This document shows positions 27,701-42,700 of a DNA stretch of 64,000 nt, piece after piece. The notes under the pieces are model-generated. The model had not been told where the DNA came from and ran no database searches. It saw nothing but the letters and a program-made list of their open reading frames with translations. Position 1 is the first letter of the stretch. Each line of letters begins with the position of its first letter. Both the position numbers and the translations under genes were made by a program. This stretch comes from Ciona intestinalis. Lineage: Eukaryota; Chordata; Ascidiacea; Phlebobranchia; Cionidae. Location: assembly GCF_000224145.3 (NCBI RefSeq), contig NC_020168.2, positions 6,305,792 through 6,369,791 of the forward strand. The letters are read 5' to 3'.

Positions 27701-30700
27701 TATAACGACTGTCGTTGCTCGAAACAATGCTCCGATAAATAGGTTCATACATCACAATGCCTATATAACATAATCAGTAATCACTTACGGCAGTTTGTTT
27801 CATCATAATTATTCCCACAATCATTATCGCCATCACATCTCCATGTCTTCTGTGCACAAACACCCGTGCCAACGCATAAGAACTCCGTAGGATCACAATT
27901 GTTGGTTACTGTGGATGAGATAGGATAAATTGGAAATGGCTCTTTATAACCAGATGGGATAAGTTGGAAATAGGAAATAGCTATACAAGTTCAACATATT
28001 AGTAAACCTCACCAGCACAAGTAGGAGGTTCATCACTTCCATCCAAACAATCAGCAGTGCCGTCACAAATGTAGCTTCGGTCGATACATTGGCCATTACG
28101 GCATGTAGCTTGGTCAGCACGGCATAACCTGGGACCTGGGGGGTTCGTGACAAGGGGCTTGGGTGGGGTGGTTTGGGGTACAAAGGGGGGTGGGACTGTT
28201 TCAATTACAAAAGGTGGGGCTGTTTGGGGGATAAAGGGGGGGTTGGTTTCAGGGAAGTAGGTTGTACTTCTCTCTGGGTAATAGGTGGTGGTCTGGGGTG
28301 CCTGGGGTGGAGTTGTGGTGCTGGAAGGAATTAGAAAAGGTTTTGAGTGTATGTTAAGTAGATTTATATAATGTTTTATGCTTACGCACTGTTACATATT
28401 ATTGTAATACAAGAGTTTTTAAAAAAACTCTAAATATAATAAATGAATGTAAGTTGCGTTTTCCTCGCGTGTCTAGAAAACAACATTCGTTAAACACAAG
28501 TGTTCTGAACACCTCCTGCCAGCTTACGAGTTACCAAGTATCTTACTTAATAAAAGAAAAAGTATTCTTTGTTTTCTTATTTCTAAAATACATATAATGT
28601 TTTATGAGACACATATTTGGGTATCTTACCTGAGGTCAAAAGTTGGTAATGGTGGAGTCCTTTCTGTGGTGGTGGTGGTTGTGTAAATCTGAATGAATAT
28701 GGAGGTTGCTTTAGTGATATGTGTTATGTATGTTAGCCAAACAAAAACTGAAAATTGGGCTGCCCCTAAAATAATTACACTAACACAATAAATACAAATA
28801 ATAATTCTGATCTAATTGAGGTCCTACAGTGAGGCAAACCATCGAACCTGGAGTTTAACCCATTACCTTAACAGCTACAGTGCTACAACTGTTCAGTGAC
28901 CACTTGGTTGGAAGTTGGAACAATGTCCATTAAGTGTCTTGCCCAATAATAAATACGTCTACCCAATATCTGTATTGTTGCATGACCTAAATTTCCAATC
29001 CCATGAAAAAATCCGAAGAATCTGTTCTTCCCAGTATTGATGTCAAAAAATCTAATACTAATGCTTACCAAAGTTGTTTCAAAGGCGGGAGCCGGAGTGG
29101 TTGATTCAAGTACAGGTCCAGGGGCTGAAACAAAAAACATGGTTATTAGGCATGTCAGTTACATATGTCTTTTTTAACTTATACTAATGGCAAAAAAGTG
29201 TATAAGAAGACACCCTACACTATAACCCTCAGTGAGCAAAAATATTTCCAATCTTGTCTATGAAAAAGTTTCCATGTTATACTTTAACAGCGAGCATGAG
29301 GTGAATAAATACACCATGTATGTCTGGTGTATAAGAAAACACCTGTGTTATAACTTAACAGTGAGCATGAGGTGTATGAATACACCATGTACGTCTGGTG
29401 TATAAAAAGGCATCCATGTTATAACCGGACAGTGAGCATGAAGTTTAAAAAAAAAACCTTTGTTAGGTTAGATGTACAACAAGTTGTGTTGTGTATGTAC
29501 ATTCTAAACACAGTATCCCACAATCCACCCTTTAAAATCACATTAATCAAGTGATTATCTATTGTGGGATATGCCACAAGATTGTATCTTGTATACACTT
29601 CTATAGTAGGTTGGTAAACAAGACCTGTTTGTTCTCAAGCATTCAGTTACATAAGTGGATCTGGGATGACACTTAAACATTGAAAACAGGGTTAAGTTAA
29701 TATTGGTTTGTTACCACTAGATAAAAACATCATTATGAGTAAATTGATTCACTGACAAACAAGGATCGGTTATATAATGGGTGGAAACATGGGCATGGTA
29801 GCGTGCTTTTTGGGAACAGGGCTGATATTGGTGACACCATATATTTTATTAGTATTACCCAAGTTCTATAAGATGAAATAGGGTAAACTGTGTGGTCAGG
29901 TGTCTATACAAGCAAGTGTGTTGAGTAAGTTTAGACTAAATTTTCCTATTAAATTACCCATTTGAGTTTGTAATGCTTGATGCCTAGGAGGGAGAGCATG
30001 GGGGTTAAGTGTTACTATTATCTGAATGCTTTAGGTCAGTATGTAAATATTTCAATAATGTGGGTATGGGAATCAATTCCATCTGCAGTATTAAGCTAAT
30101 GTGGGTTTTGGTAATTTATGTAAACATTAATAGTGGATTGTAAATGCTTGAGATACTAAGACTGTAATGGCTGTATCATAAAGGGGTTGTAATTATAAAA
30201 GTAATTAGAGTTTTGTAGCATTGAATAAGTGAATAATTGACACTTTTTTTTAAGATGGGATAGAACTGTAATTGCTGACCACTTTGCAGCATTGTCTGCA
30301 ACTTAGTGTTAAAACGAACGCATACATTCCTGCACGTTAGTGCTACATGCCAAGACTTGTCCTAGCATTTATTTACAAGTAAACATAGAAATTTAACACT
30401 GTAGCTTCAAATTCAAGCTTACCGCATTCAACACGTCCACTGTCCACCCCAATTTGTCGGATACTAAACCCAGAATCGCTGACCCGAAACGACCCAATCA
30501 TTCCGTCTCTAACGAGCGATTGTAAAGCATCCGTGACCTCATCAATGGATTGCCCCATGCACATGCCGACATCAACCATGGCGTAAACATCACCACCTTT
30601 CATACTGTATGGAAAAAGTTGGTATATTAAAATTCATAATAGTTTAGAGAACACAAAACAGCGAATATATGTCTTTTTTTCACCAATTGAGCATTTTTAT

Positions 30701-33700
30701 AAACTGTGCCAATTTAATTAATTTTACTAAAAATAAATACATCCTATTACGGTGGTAACCTCTCCTGTTCACCCCCTAAATGTTCTTTACTGAGACATAT
30801 TAACATAGGCTAATAAACTATTCCTTACACCTCAAAGTTTAACTACAAGTAAAACCTTAATTTAATATTAATTTTCCCAGGCACAGACAAAACACTGTTA
30901 TAGTAAAGCTTTTAAATCATTTGAGCCAGTAAATAATTATCATAACATTACGTCATCGCATACATGTGGTTTTCCTGCTTTTAAGATGCAATCTCAAATC
31001 TCAAGTTGTCTACGTCCTGTTTACCCCATAACTAACACAATCTTAAAAGGGAGTTCAACCAAAAAATAACAGAGTTGCAAAACACAACTAAATAAGATTA
31101 AAAAATGCAAACCACAGTTAATTTTAGCTTAGGAAATGTACGTTTTCCGACTCACAGAAAAATTATGTTGATTAAAATTTTCGGGCATTTATCAACAATT
31201 TTCTAGAAAAATGACTTCAAACTGAGCTAATCGTCTTTTAACAATTTCCCTTTTCTGTAATTATCTTATAATGAGATAAAGAATCTTTGTAATTAAAGAT
31301 ATATATGTGACATAACTGACAGATGATATATCCAATTATTGTGTAACTTACAATATCATTAGTGGAGTTGCTTCATGGTAACCTCCCATATAGTTGTTTA
31401 AATGTTCTTCAATCTGAAACATAAGTTAATTATACAAACATAAAGACACTCATGTTATAAGTCTGCATTGGGCATGAGGTGTAAAATTACACCATGTGTA
31501 TCTGGTTTATAAGAACACACTCATGTTATAACTCGACAGTGAGCATGAGGTGTATAAATAGAACATACCATGTGTATATGGTGTATAAGACACCCATATT
31601 TCAACTCGACAGTGAGCATGAGGTGTATGGATAACATTTACTAATGTTTAGCATATACAGAAACGGTGAAACTCATCCAAATTTATAAAAACACAAGTTA
31701 TGCAACTTACCGCAACCATAATTTGATCGGAAACTTCCAAAAATTCATCTGTGTGATAATCAGCGAGCGCTGGACTGTATTCAATGGAATCCAGAAAGTT
31801 AATCTTTGTTCTGTACCATCCTATAATGTATTATAAAAGTAAGTAACAGGCATGTACAATGCAGTAATAAATCTGTGTATGAGATTGTATTAAACCTATT
31901 TATTAGTTTTGTATGCATATTGTTTCAAATTACAGTAACAATCCGTAATATTTATCATCTATTTACAGTGACTCAATTTACCGTTTGCTGAGTGTAATGT
32001 CAGGACTTAAAAACAAGTTTGTTCTGTAATGGTATAATAATTCTATCTATCAATACTGTGTTAGTCAGTGTAACTTCCCAGACACACCGTATATGGTTTT
32101 CAACATAACCAATGACAACATATAACATGTTCCATATATACACAACATAAGTAATGTATGATCACTTTACAACATATAAGTATTGCCTTTTAAGGGCCAA
32201 AGGTGTGTACCAAACTTGTCCAATTAAGACTGATGTGTTTACTTATCAGGGCAAAGTATATACCATAGTTTGTCTTGCGATGATGTCATTATTTCAAAAG
32301 AAAACCTCACACTTAAGAAAGACTAACATTTATAAGTCTAATGTTTCTGGATAGGAAACCAACACAAGGACCAAGTTAAGTGGGTACTTTAATTTAAACC
32401 CAACACCACAGGTGTAGTGCTATTCAATGTCTTATACGCTGGGTGGTAACACACGGAGGATATCCGTCCAGCTTTATTCAAAAGGATTTCTCTTTTGTAA
32501 AGTGTAGGAAGGGTACAATTATGTTGTATATACAAGAGGGATTAACATCAAAGAGATATTAATAAGTGCTTTGTGTAATCTCTTTTATAAACCACTTTTT
32601 GCATGTGATAATTTCAATGTTTTGCTGTGCGTATAGCTAATTGTGTAACAATTACAAGCTTACATCATAAGTCTCATGTGTTATTATAATGCGTTAAAAT
32701 CCGCTTGGTTTCAGCTATAGGATAAATTTAGACGTGCGTAGACAAAGCAGTGCTAATAGCGGTTGCCAGACATTGTTTTCATGATAAGTTAATCCAAAAC
32801 AAATCGGGCGGTTTTAAAGGTTGTTTAATTTGGACAGTAATTTAGTTGTTACAAACTTAACAGAGATGTACATTGTTAAAGAATAAAACGCCACATTGTC
32901 CAGACGTAGTCCCACAAAGGTCTATTCACAGTATTGATAAGGTATCTCATTCAGTAAGTAAACTTGATATCGGGTTTCTAAACATCGGAAACGATTCTCG
33001 TCAATGAAAAGTGTTATATTGGGTGCGACAGAAAGTTGAACTTTATTGCCATGCCCAAAACCGTAACGTCTCATTTACCGTGAACTTTGGAGCGCAACAT
33101 TGGCAAAGCGGGGACATAAAGGTTATCAAATTAACCATAAACATAAACCACAAATTATTTTTGGATTCGATTTCAAAATTCGGCAATACAGCAATTTTTT
33201 AAATCAAATTTCCCGCGCAAAACATGGAAATGTAATAATTTTTATTTAATATTTATTCGGGGTTTGTCATGATTATTATTATTATGAACATCTCTTCTTA
33301 CCCCAATCTGTAGACGATGCCACATTATATTCAAGGGTAGGGGTTGGAGTAGACGCTACTTTTAGCCTTGATAAAGAGTCATCTCCACTGCCATCTAGCG
33401 ACGATAAATCTTCGTCATCAGAAAGAAAATCCGAAGCTTGTCGTTTGCTTCTTATCAGTGCTTGTTCCCGAAAAAATGGATCGAGATGAACCGAACGGCG
33501 TTCTAGTAGGGCTTGTCTCACAGCGTCTCGGTTCTGTGGGAAAATATATAAGTTTAATAATGGCAACCGCTATGAGCATTGCTTTGTCGCTATGAGCATT
33601 GCACTGCTCTATGAGCATTTTATTTGCGTGAATAAGGTTCTACGCACGACACGTCATATATGCGACCTGAGATTTTGGGCAGAGATGGTCCATTACCCCA

Positions 33701-36700
33701 ACACCCAGGGTGCCGCCTCGCGGCCCGGATACAGTAGCATCGATATTACACGCACATTACACTAGCTTATGCGGTTTAATTATTTTGACAAGAAGATGTT
33801 TTGGCTATAATCGTCCAGGCCCCGGTCACGATTATCTCATAGCCTGCGAATCCATCCATCATCTATTACAACTGTCTACCGTAACAAATTTGGACGAGCA
33901 CTCTCTGTTTATATTGACTTGAACCCGACTAAATAAAGAGGTAAAGTCGGGGAAAGGGTTAAAATAAAAACGTGAGACCTTTGTTCGGTAAACCTGGATT
34001 AGTGACTATTATTAGCGTGTTTTTTTGAGCATCTTTTCGCTGCTTTAATAATTGATCTCCGCTGCCGTATTCAAAATTATACACATTTGTTGCTATTTTA
34101 AAATGAATAGGTTGCAATGAAATGGACCAAGTATGTGGATCAAAAACGCTTTGTGGTGGCATAAAAACACAATCTCCAAAAAAGCCAAAAACCATTTATA
34201 TATTCCCATTTCTACAGTTTCTATGGACCAGCGGCAGAATTTCTAGACAATCTTAATTTCACGCATTTATTGAAAACCTCGCGGGAGGCGATGAATCCCA
34301 AGATGGCTTATGTTGGGTTGTGAAGGAAAAGTAAAGTGTCTGGTTCGTCTAACGTGGGAAGTTATGTGTTGTGGAAAAAGTTTCTATTGATGGGGATATA
34401 GCGTTGTGTGGGGTGATATGTATAAAATATCAAAGATTGTGGGTCAATACACTATGTTTGGTTGGTGTATAAAAAGACACCAATGTTATAACTCGACATT
34501 GAGCATGAGGTGTTGAATACACTATGTATGTTTTGTGTATAAAAAGACAACCGTGAAAACATAATAAGGGCCGTGTTATAACGACTGTCGTTGCCCTGCG
34601 ACGAGAATATAAATTAGTAACATTCATTCATTCATTCATTCATTCATTTTCTGCACAACTCTATAAATAGACAATATTAGTGGCAACTAAGACCCGAAGA
34701 TTTATGGTTCAAACCCACGGTCGAGTGGTAACATTACCAGGAAGTGGACTGTGAACCAACATTTCTGTGGTTTGCTGTTAAATCAGAAGAGCAGCCGCTG
34801 GAACGAAATTTGAACAATGGTCGTCTCGATCACTTATGACTCACACTGCTATTGTTACGTATGCATTCAAACAATAAAAACAAGGAAACTCGAATAGTTT
34901 AAAAAATCGCAGTTGAAATGACACAGCGCACATAGTGTGCAACAGTCGATTGTGAACACACAATGGTTTAGTTTCATTCATTGCTACGTCACAAGCATAT
35001 CTATGGGAACGCGATAACTTCATTATATTTGTTCTGTGACGTCACAGACCTGCCTATTTCGAAACAATCCCGCAAACGAACGTGAGGGTTATCTATAACA
35101 ATCGGCAACGCAGAAATTGGTTATGATGTCATAAAGGAAAACAACTGCACGGGAACTACTCTGTTACGTCACAATGGTTAAACGATTGCGCCTTGTTATG
35201 ACCTAATATTGAATATTATGACGTCATATAAGGGCCGCGTGTTCGAAGATGAAGAAAGGTAAAAAGGTTAAAACAAAAAGGAACCAATTCAATTGTCGTC
35301 GTTGCCAAAGCTATCTTTGTAACTGACGAAGCAATAATAGTAGATCTGGTACTTTCCATATGTTGCAACTCAATTGTAAACCAACTGCCCGTGATAGGTA
35401 AGTTGTAGGTTTGCACCCTTATAATATAAATACGCTGATTCGGCAAATATTTACTGAGCTTATTGGACACCAGCAGGAAACGAAAGAAAAAGTGGGAATT
35501 ATACAACCGTTTTTTTACATACGAACGCAAATTCACCCATATTGTGTATATTAAAAATAAATGCAGAAGTCCATGATTTGCAGCGTTCATTTAATATTTC
35601 CTTTAAATGCTACATAATTTTATAATAAGGCACAACCTTCGGGGCAAAGCATTCATAATTCCTGTTTTAAGTTTAGATTTTGACATTAAATAAGGATTGC
35701 CCAACAGATGCTGACTAACCCATTATCGTAACTCATGTTTAAGTCGTTGGTGGGCTTGGTACTTGTCCACCGTATAAAAATCATTGCGCTATAGTTATAG
35801 CAGTTGGGGGTAAAACGGAACACGTTTTCGTTCTCTTTTATCGTCACATTTGGCTTTGATCAAATAAAATTTACAGAATTGTATAATCGTATCTTCATAC
35901 TTTTAAAGATCGTTGATAATTGTTAAAAACACGATTAGGAAATACGGGATATTATGTGCTAACGGTATCCATCTTACCCCAAAGTAATACAAAATATAGA
36001 TGATCATCAAAACAGGATCTATACAATGGAAGATCCCTTATTCTATTTTCGTGCCAAAGGCTATATTTATCTATTAGTTAACTCCCTCCTGCACAAAGTT
36101 AAGTTGGTTCGGGTGAAAACAAAGGCGAGGGTTTAGTGGTTAAGTCGTGTGTAGCAATGCCAAGTTGAAGTCAAGGTTAATTTGCTGCTTCAGGTGTTTG
36201 TGGTTGCAGACTTATTGTGGTTTAGTTGGGTGACGCTATATGCAAAGAATTCCCATTGGTGTATAGTTAGCCACTAAATCTCATCAATTTGTGTTTGTAC
36301 TGAGGCCTACGTACGGTTAAATAATTGTGTAATTTTTTTGTTTACTACCAAACGGGGCGACAAATAAAAACATGTCCCATCTTACAATAACATATACTTA
36401 ATAAGGGAAAGGAATCATAAGTTTGCATCAACTACAAAGTTACATACATGAGAACTCGTAAGCTGACATGAGGTGCAAGAAACAGAACACCACCAGTGTT
36501 ATAAAGACTGTCGTAGCCCCGCAATACAGGGTTGATAAGCAACATTCATTTTTAAAATTATTCATTTATACGTTTTGTAAATAGTTTTTATAAAACGACT
36601 AGTTAAAAAATATTACGATTCCTATTTGAAAGAATATACCACATACTAAACAGAAGCCAAAGACGCAAATCCATCCCATCTTATCATGAACCACCCTGGT

Positions 36701-39700
36701 GTTGCAACAAGACCCCTTATCCAATATTTGGGGAGTGTTTGATAAACATAACCTTGTAATAAACTTACATTCTTATTATGACTAGTTTTCACAAAGTCAC
36801 GTTGGGTTTTCTTATCTTGAGTTTTTAAATATATTAAAAATATTAAAATAATAATATATACACGACGTGTTGCAATGCTCTTAACGTCTGGCGTAGTGGT
36901 ATAAGTATATAGTAGGGGCGGGGGAAGATGGGACACATTTAGCACATAATAATTAAATTTCCTGATCGTGTTTTAAACAATTGGTCTATGGGATGACAAT
37001 CCTATCTCCCCCCACTCTATATGTTTTATACAAGACAAATATTTTAAACTTTTGGTTTACGATAGTAAAAATTAAATTAATTGAACCAACAAAGAACATC
37101 ATAAAATCAACGCTACGGCCATAATATCAACTTGACGGTTAGTAAATGCTCTTTTAGCGAAATGTGATGTCAAAATTAAAATATTTATTTCCCAAAGCAG
37201 TTTTATTAAAAAGTTGTTCAGTCGTAGCATTGACTTTATCTTCTGTGCAGGAAACTGTAAGGAATTTCACGCACGCTTTGTATTCGTCCTAACTAAACAC
37301 AGAAACTATTGTGGTGCAGACATAACTTGAACTTTACACGAATTTCGCGGCGTTTTCTTCAAAGCCTGACCCACTGTCGTTAAATAAACTAGTTGGGGCA
37401 CGCCTTGTTGGTAATGTATTAATACTATACACGAATGTGTTGCAGAAGACGCGTGAAGGAATGTGTTACAGAAGGATTTGAAATATTTTGTTACGTTTTA
37501 TACAAGCTATACGGCCGTTATAACATGTTTCTCCTAAATGAAAATAGAAAATTTAAGCTCAACGTTTAACTTGTTATTTTACTGATGAGTATCTTTGACG
37601 CAAGTATTTGTTATAAATTATAATTGCTACTTGTTGCCCGAGTTGTAACACGATAAAAAGAATGAAAATCTTACCCCAACTTATTGTATATGTATTTATT
37701 CTGCGTTATCACGGAGACTTGTAAAAACTATACAATGTTTAGTTAATTAGTACAACACGACTTTTAAACGCTTATTCGAAGCACCGTATATGCGTTAAAT
37801 GGTAGATCCGTAATTTCCTCTTTGTTGCCGAACTCAACTGCCAGGTTGGTCAAATACGATTTGTTTTATTGCCTAGTCTATATTTAGCACTAAGTACACT
37901 AGCTCTCTGTATACGGATCAAAGGTAAGGAGACTTTCCGAGTGATTTAACACGTGCCCTTAAACCGTAGAGGTCACAAAAGTAAACTCAATGATCAACGT
38001 TAGGCAGCATTAGTTTAATAAGATTCTCTATATAGTAGGGTGGAGAAAGATGGGACACCTTTAACACATAATATCCAAATATCCTGATCGTGTTTTAAAC
38101 AACTAACAACGGTCTATGGAAGTTCCGAGGATACGGTTTCATAATTCTTTAATTGTTTTTTGTTTACCAACAAATGAGACGAGAAAATAGAATAAAAAGG
38201 TGTCCCACCTCCCCCCACCCGACTTTACATGCCTTTACTATTTTGTTATTTATAACGTTAATGTGGCCTATACACCTATGATGTAGTAGAGAAACATATG
38301 GAAAAATACGCTAAGCCGTTCTTAACACAGGTTCAGGATAGAAGTGGTCATTTTCTATAAGCGTTTTCTCACGGCGGTCGTTTTCGTTGTTTCATGTTGT
38401 ATTATGTTATAAGCGAATCTAAAGCAATTTTCCGCTACTTATAGACAGTATAGTCAGGTATATGTATCGGGTTCACTGAGTTTTTGGTGAACTTTGTTCG
38501 CCGCATAATTAGAATATGATATGGGCCATAATTGGGAACTTAAGATGCTTAAGCCCCATCGTAGGAAACATAAGATAATGCTTCGAAGCCACCGAGTGCT
38601 TTCAGCATGTTAGTAGTGGTGCTTGTGGTGAAAACATACATCACAACCTAGATATAGATTTGGTAACCAAGATAATACGTGAACTCAACACATAGGCAAT
38701 ATGACATACATTGCATTGCATTTATCTTTTCGAAAAAGACAATGAGGCATATTTAAACTCAAAGTGTGCATGGAGTCACGGTAGTTTAATTTATCCTGAA
38801 ACTGCGGTTTTGAAATTATAACATTTTAGTTTGAAATAGTGCGGCGCCGTGAAAAGGTGAGTAGCGCGCCTGCTAGCCCAATAATTGAGATAATCAAAAA
38901 TAATCATCTACAAAGTTACATATGTGGTATAACTCGAAAGCGGGCATGAAATGTGTTGGCAGCTTGTGTTTTTCATGCGCCAAGCGAGGATAATTAAGAA
39001 ACTTCAAAAAACATGGCACACTTTGACATAATGTGACGTTATCGTCCTCGGCCATTTTTACTTCTAGTTAAAAAATATTATGAAACAAGACTTTAAAACG
39101 GATGCGACGAAAAACAACAGACAACAGGTGGCGGATACTGGTAGTCAGGAAATCTTCAATTCAAGAGAAGATTAAAACTTCCTAAACTTTTACACAAATC
39201 TTAATCTTAGCTTTGTTGGTATTGGGTGATTGTATAGTAGTGACAACTGACATGATTTGACCAGTGATGACCAATGACTTTTTACCAGTGTTTACAAATG
39301 CAAAATTACGTCGGAGCAATAAAGTTTATCCACTAAGTTACATATGTGATAACTCAAAACAACCGTGTTGTAACGACTGCCTTCCCCCACACGAGGATGC
39401 ATAAGTTACATCTATTCATTAAAAATGTCAAAAGGCTTTGTACCAGATAAAGAACCCTGATCTACCATAATACAGACGTAAAGAGCAACCATGGATTTAC
39501 CGGATTGACTTAACCGATGATTATGGTAATCTGTTTCCCGTATACACGTGATATTAGCGTAAAGTTAATTGCTATAAACATGGTTTATCATTTTCCGTTC
39601 AAACTGATAGTTAGGTTAATCTAATACTAAATACAACATGACCAAATATGGGTTGTATACATCCGCGTCATATTTATATTCATGACGTTATAGTTAAATG

Positions 39701-42700
39701 CACAATGGTCAATATGACGTTTTAATAAGCGTCATTCTATTCATCCATTGATAAAGTGAAATAGCGATTATGACATTTAAATACAAGGGATATAAAGCGC
39801 TGTATTGTATTGGGGAAGTTCAAATACAGATCAAATTTAAAACTAAAGTGACCTATGGCGAAATATAAAATTGCTGTAAATAATTTATGTACGCAATATA
39901 CAATAACTAAGGGGTAAGATGAGATACTAATAGCAGGTAAATCCCATATTTCGTGATCGTGTTTTAAACAATTAGAAACGGTCCTTTAGGGTCGTAAAAA
40001 TATGCTAATATAGGCATGCAAATATTCCTTATTTTTACTACTAAATTGGACGATACAAGATAATAAAACATGGACCATGTTACCCCAACCTGTACTACAT
40101 AAATCTACTCACGCATACTCTATATTACGTTTAGCGCCCACACTTTTTAACTGGTTAGTACAACCATCGATTTGTCGCTATATCCTGACGTTTAATTTTA
40201 CCTATGCTTTAATCTTCGCTATCGTAATCAAACAGTCAAATTAAGTTATTAGTAATATTATGTCCTTTGTATATAATGTTTTAATGACCGTCATTTATCG
40301 TTAAATCTCGCATTTTGTAATTTCCCATTAATATGTGTTTCGTTATCATAAGCGAAAATACCCATAAAATTATTTTAAACCCCTTCATATAGTGGGGTGG
40401 GGTAAGATGGGACAACTTTTCATTCTATTTTATTGTCACATTTATTTGTAAACAAAGAACATTTAAAATATTATCAACCCGTATCCTCACGACTCCAATA
40501 TACCGTTGTTATTTGTTTAAAACACAGGATATTATTTGCTAAAGGTGTCCCGTCTTCCCCACCCTACTATACATAAACACACAACATGTTAGTTTTAAAG
40601 CGGTTTCGATAACGTTACTTGCACAGCCAAATGTGAAATATGTTTCTGTATTCTGTTTTCCAGGCAACCCAACAATATACCGACATCCATCAAGAAAGTT
40701 ATGTTTACACGGGTGAGTTTAAGCAAGATTAACCTAAAAAGTCGCCATGGTATAAGAATGTCACGCTTGAATGAACACAGAAAGATCTCTGAATCCGATT
40801 AGGGGACAAAAGTTTTGGATTCTTTCTAAAGTTTAAAGTTGACATCAAACAGTAAGATTGTTGTTTTATGACGTGCTTGTTTCGTTCAAGACACGCCGCT
40901 TTGGTACCCCGACTAAGTTGTGTATTTGATGACAAATTAAACGCCGCATCAAACACAACATGTAACAACAGACAAAATATTAAGCACGCATTATTTTGAT
41001 ATGGAATACGAACGATTTAATCGTGAAACTTGCGAAATATAGGCGGAAAACTAAAACGGAAATTTGGACACGGCTCTTGGCTTTCTACCAAAACACGAAG
41101 GACGTTCAACTTTTTATAAATTACTTCAAACAGATTGTAATGATAGCAATACCGGATATTCTTATTTCCACTGCGAGCTAATTTTATCTATTTTAAAATA
41201 AGTTGCTTTTGTCGCAGTTTTATCACAGTTTTACTGAAAATATCACTCTTATTTTTAATTTGTGTATCTTTTTTTCTAAAATTTTTGCACAGATTTTTTT
41301 TACAAATAAACTTTTTTAGATTTTTAAATATTAAGTGCGTTTTTTCTTTGCGCCGTTTTTTGTAAAAAAAATTGTCAAAAATACGTTCAACGTTCCAAAT
41401 ATCCCTCCACATTTTCTGCGATTTTGCGCATTTTCGCACAGATTAAATTTACCCCCGCAAGCTGCTACTAGGTGTTACGTTCGGCCTGCTGATTGATCGT
41501 AGACAGGTATAGAGTGACCATTGCATTGAAGACGACAACAAAAGACTTAAGCCACCTACTAATGCCCTCAATCGTTACCAGTGATGCCAGAAGTAAAAAT
41601 TTTAAAATTCCTTACACGGCAACACTGATTTTTGTTTAGATTTCACCGTTCCAGCTATTTCAACAGTTTAAAGCATATTGTGACGCGGCCACGTATTTTA
41701 AGGTGAGGAATTTTGAGCGTTTTTAAAGTTGCATATTTTGGCATATTTTTAAAATTTAGCCTTTGTAGTTTCCAATTTTTGTACAGTATTCTCGCAAACT
41801 TTCAAAATTGGAGCCAGACTGAAGTAGACATAGACAGGACAGAAATGACACGCGTAAGTACTAAGTAGGGCATTGGAAAGCTTGTTTGAATTGTGCGTAA
41901 AATTGCAAAAAGATGAAGACGCGTGAAGACACGCAACGAATGTTTCGCTCTGTTTGCTACGATGGCTTAAACTGCCTTCAGCTATTTTTGAACTGCCAGT
42001 TACAAGTCTCGTCATGTTAAACAATATGACAATATGTTTCTGTGTAATGGATGTGAGGACTTACCAGGGATAATGGGGGCTCCATATATTGTATTTTCAA
42101 GCGTTATATATTAGACTTTTTTCAATGGACCAGTACAGCACAAATTACAATTTAATCCTGGCATTTATCAAAATTAAGCATATAACTGCAGGAACAACAG
42201 ACGTCGAATATAGATGGATACCGTTAGCACATAACATTCCATATTTCTTAATCGTGTTTTTAACGATCAGCAACACTCTATTAGAGTGTTGAGAATACGG
42301 TTGTACACGTCTGTAAATAATCTTTGTTTACTACAAAATGGGACGATAAAAGAGAATAAAATCATGTCCCATTTTACCCCAACATACCATATTAGCTCTA
42401 GCCAACAAAGTCACCCCGCGCGTATAGCATTCAAGAAACAGTATGGTGCATAATACTGTGCAGTCATCACGTATAGCTGGTAAAGTTTATGCGCGCACTA
42501 CTGTGGGCAGACATGGTCCATTATTGCCAGACGCTTTTAAAGTTTGACCTACGTTTCCCAAGAGGCCCCTACTCTAAGTAAAGCACTGGTAAAACCACTC
42601 TGCTAACTCGTACTTAGGGGAACGGATAACCAGAGAAGTTAGAAGACATCCGCTTAAATAAACAACACATGCAGTAATCTAAGATTCTAAAGCCAATTTT

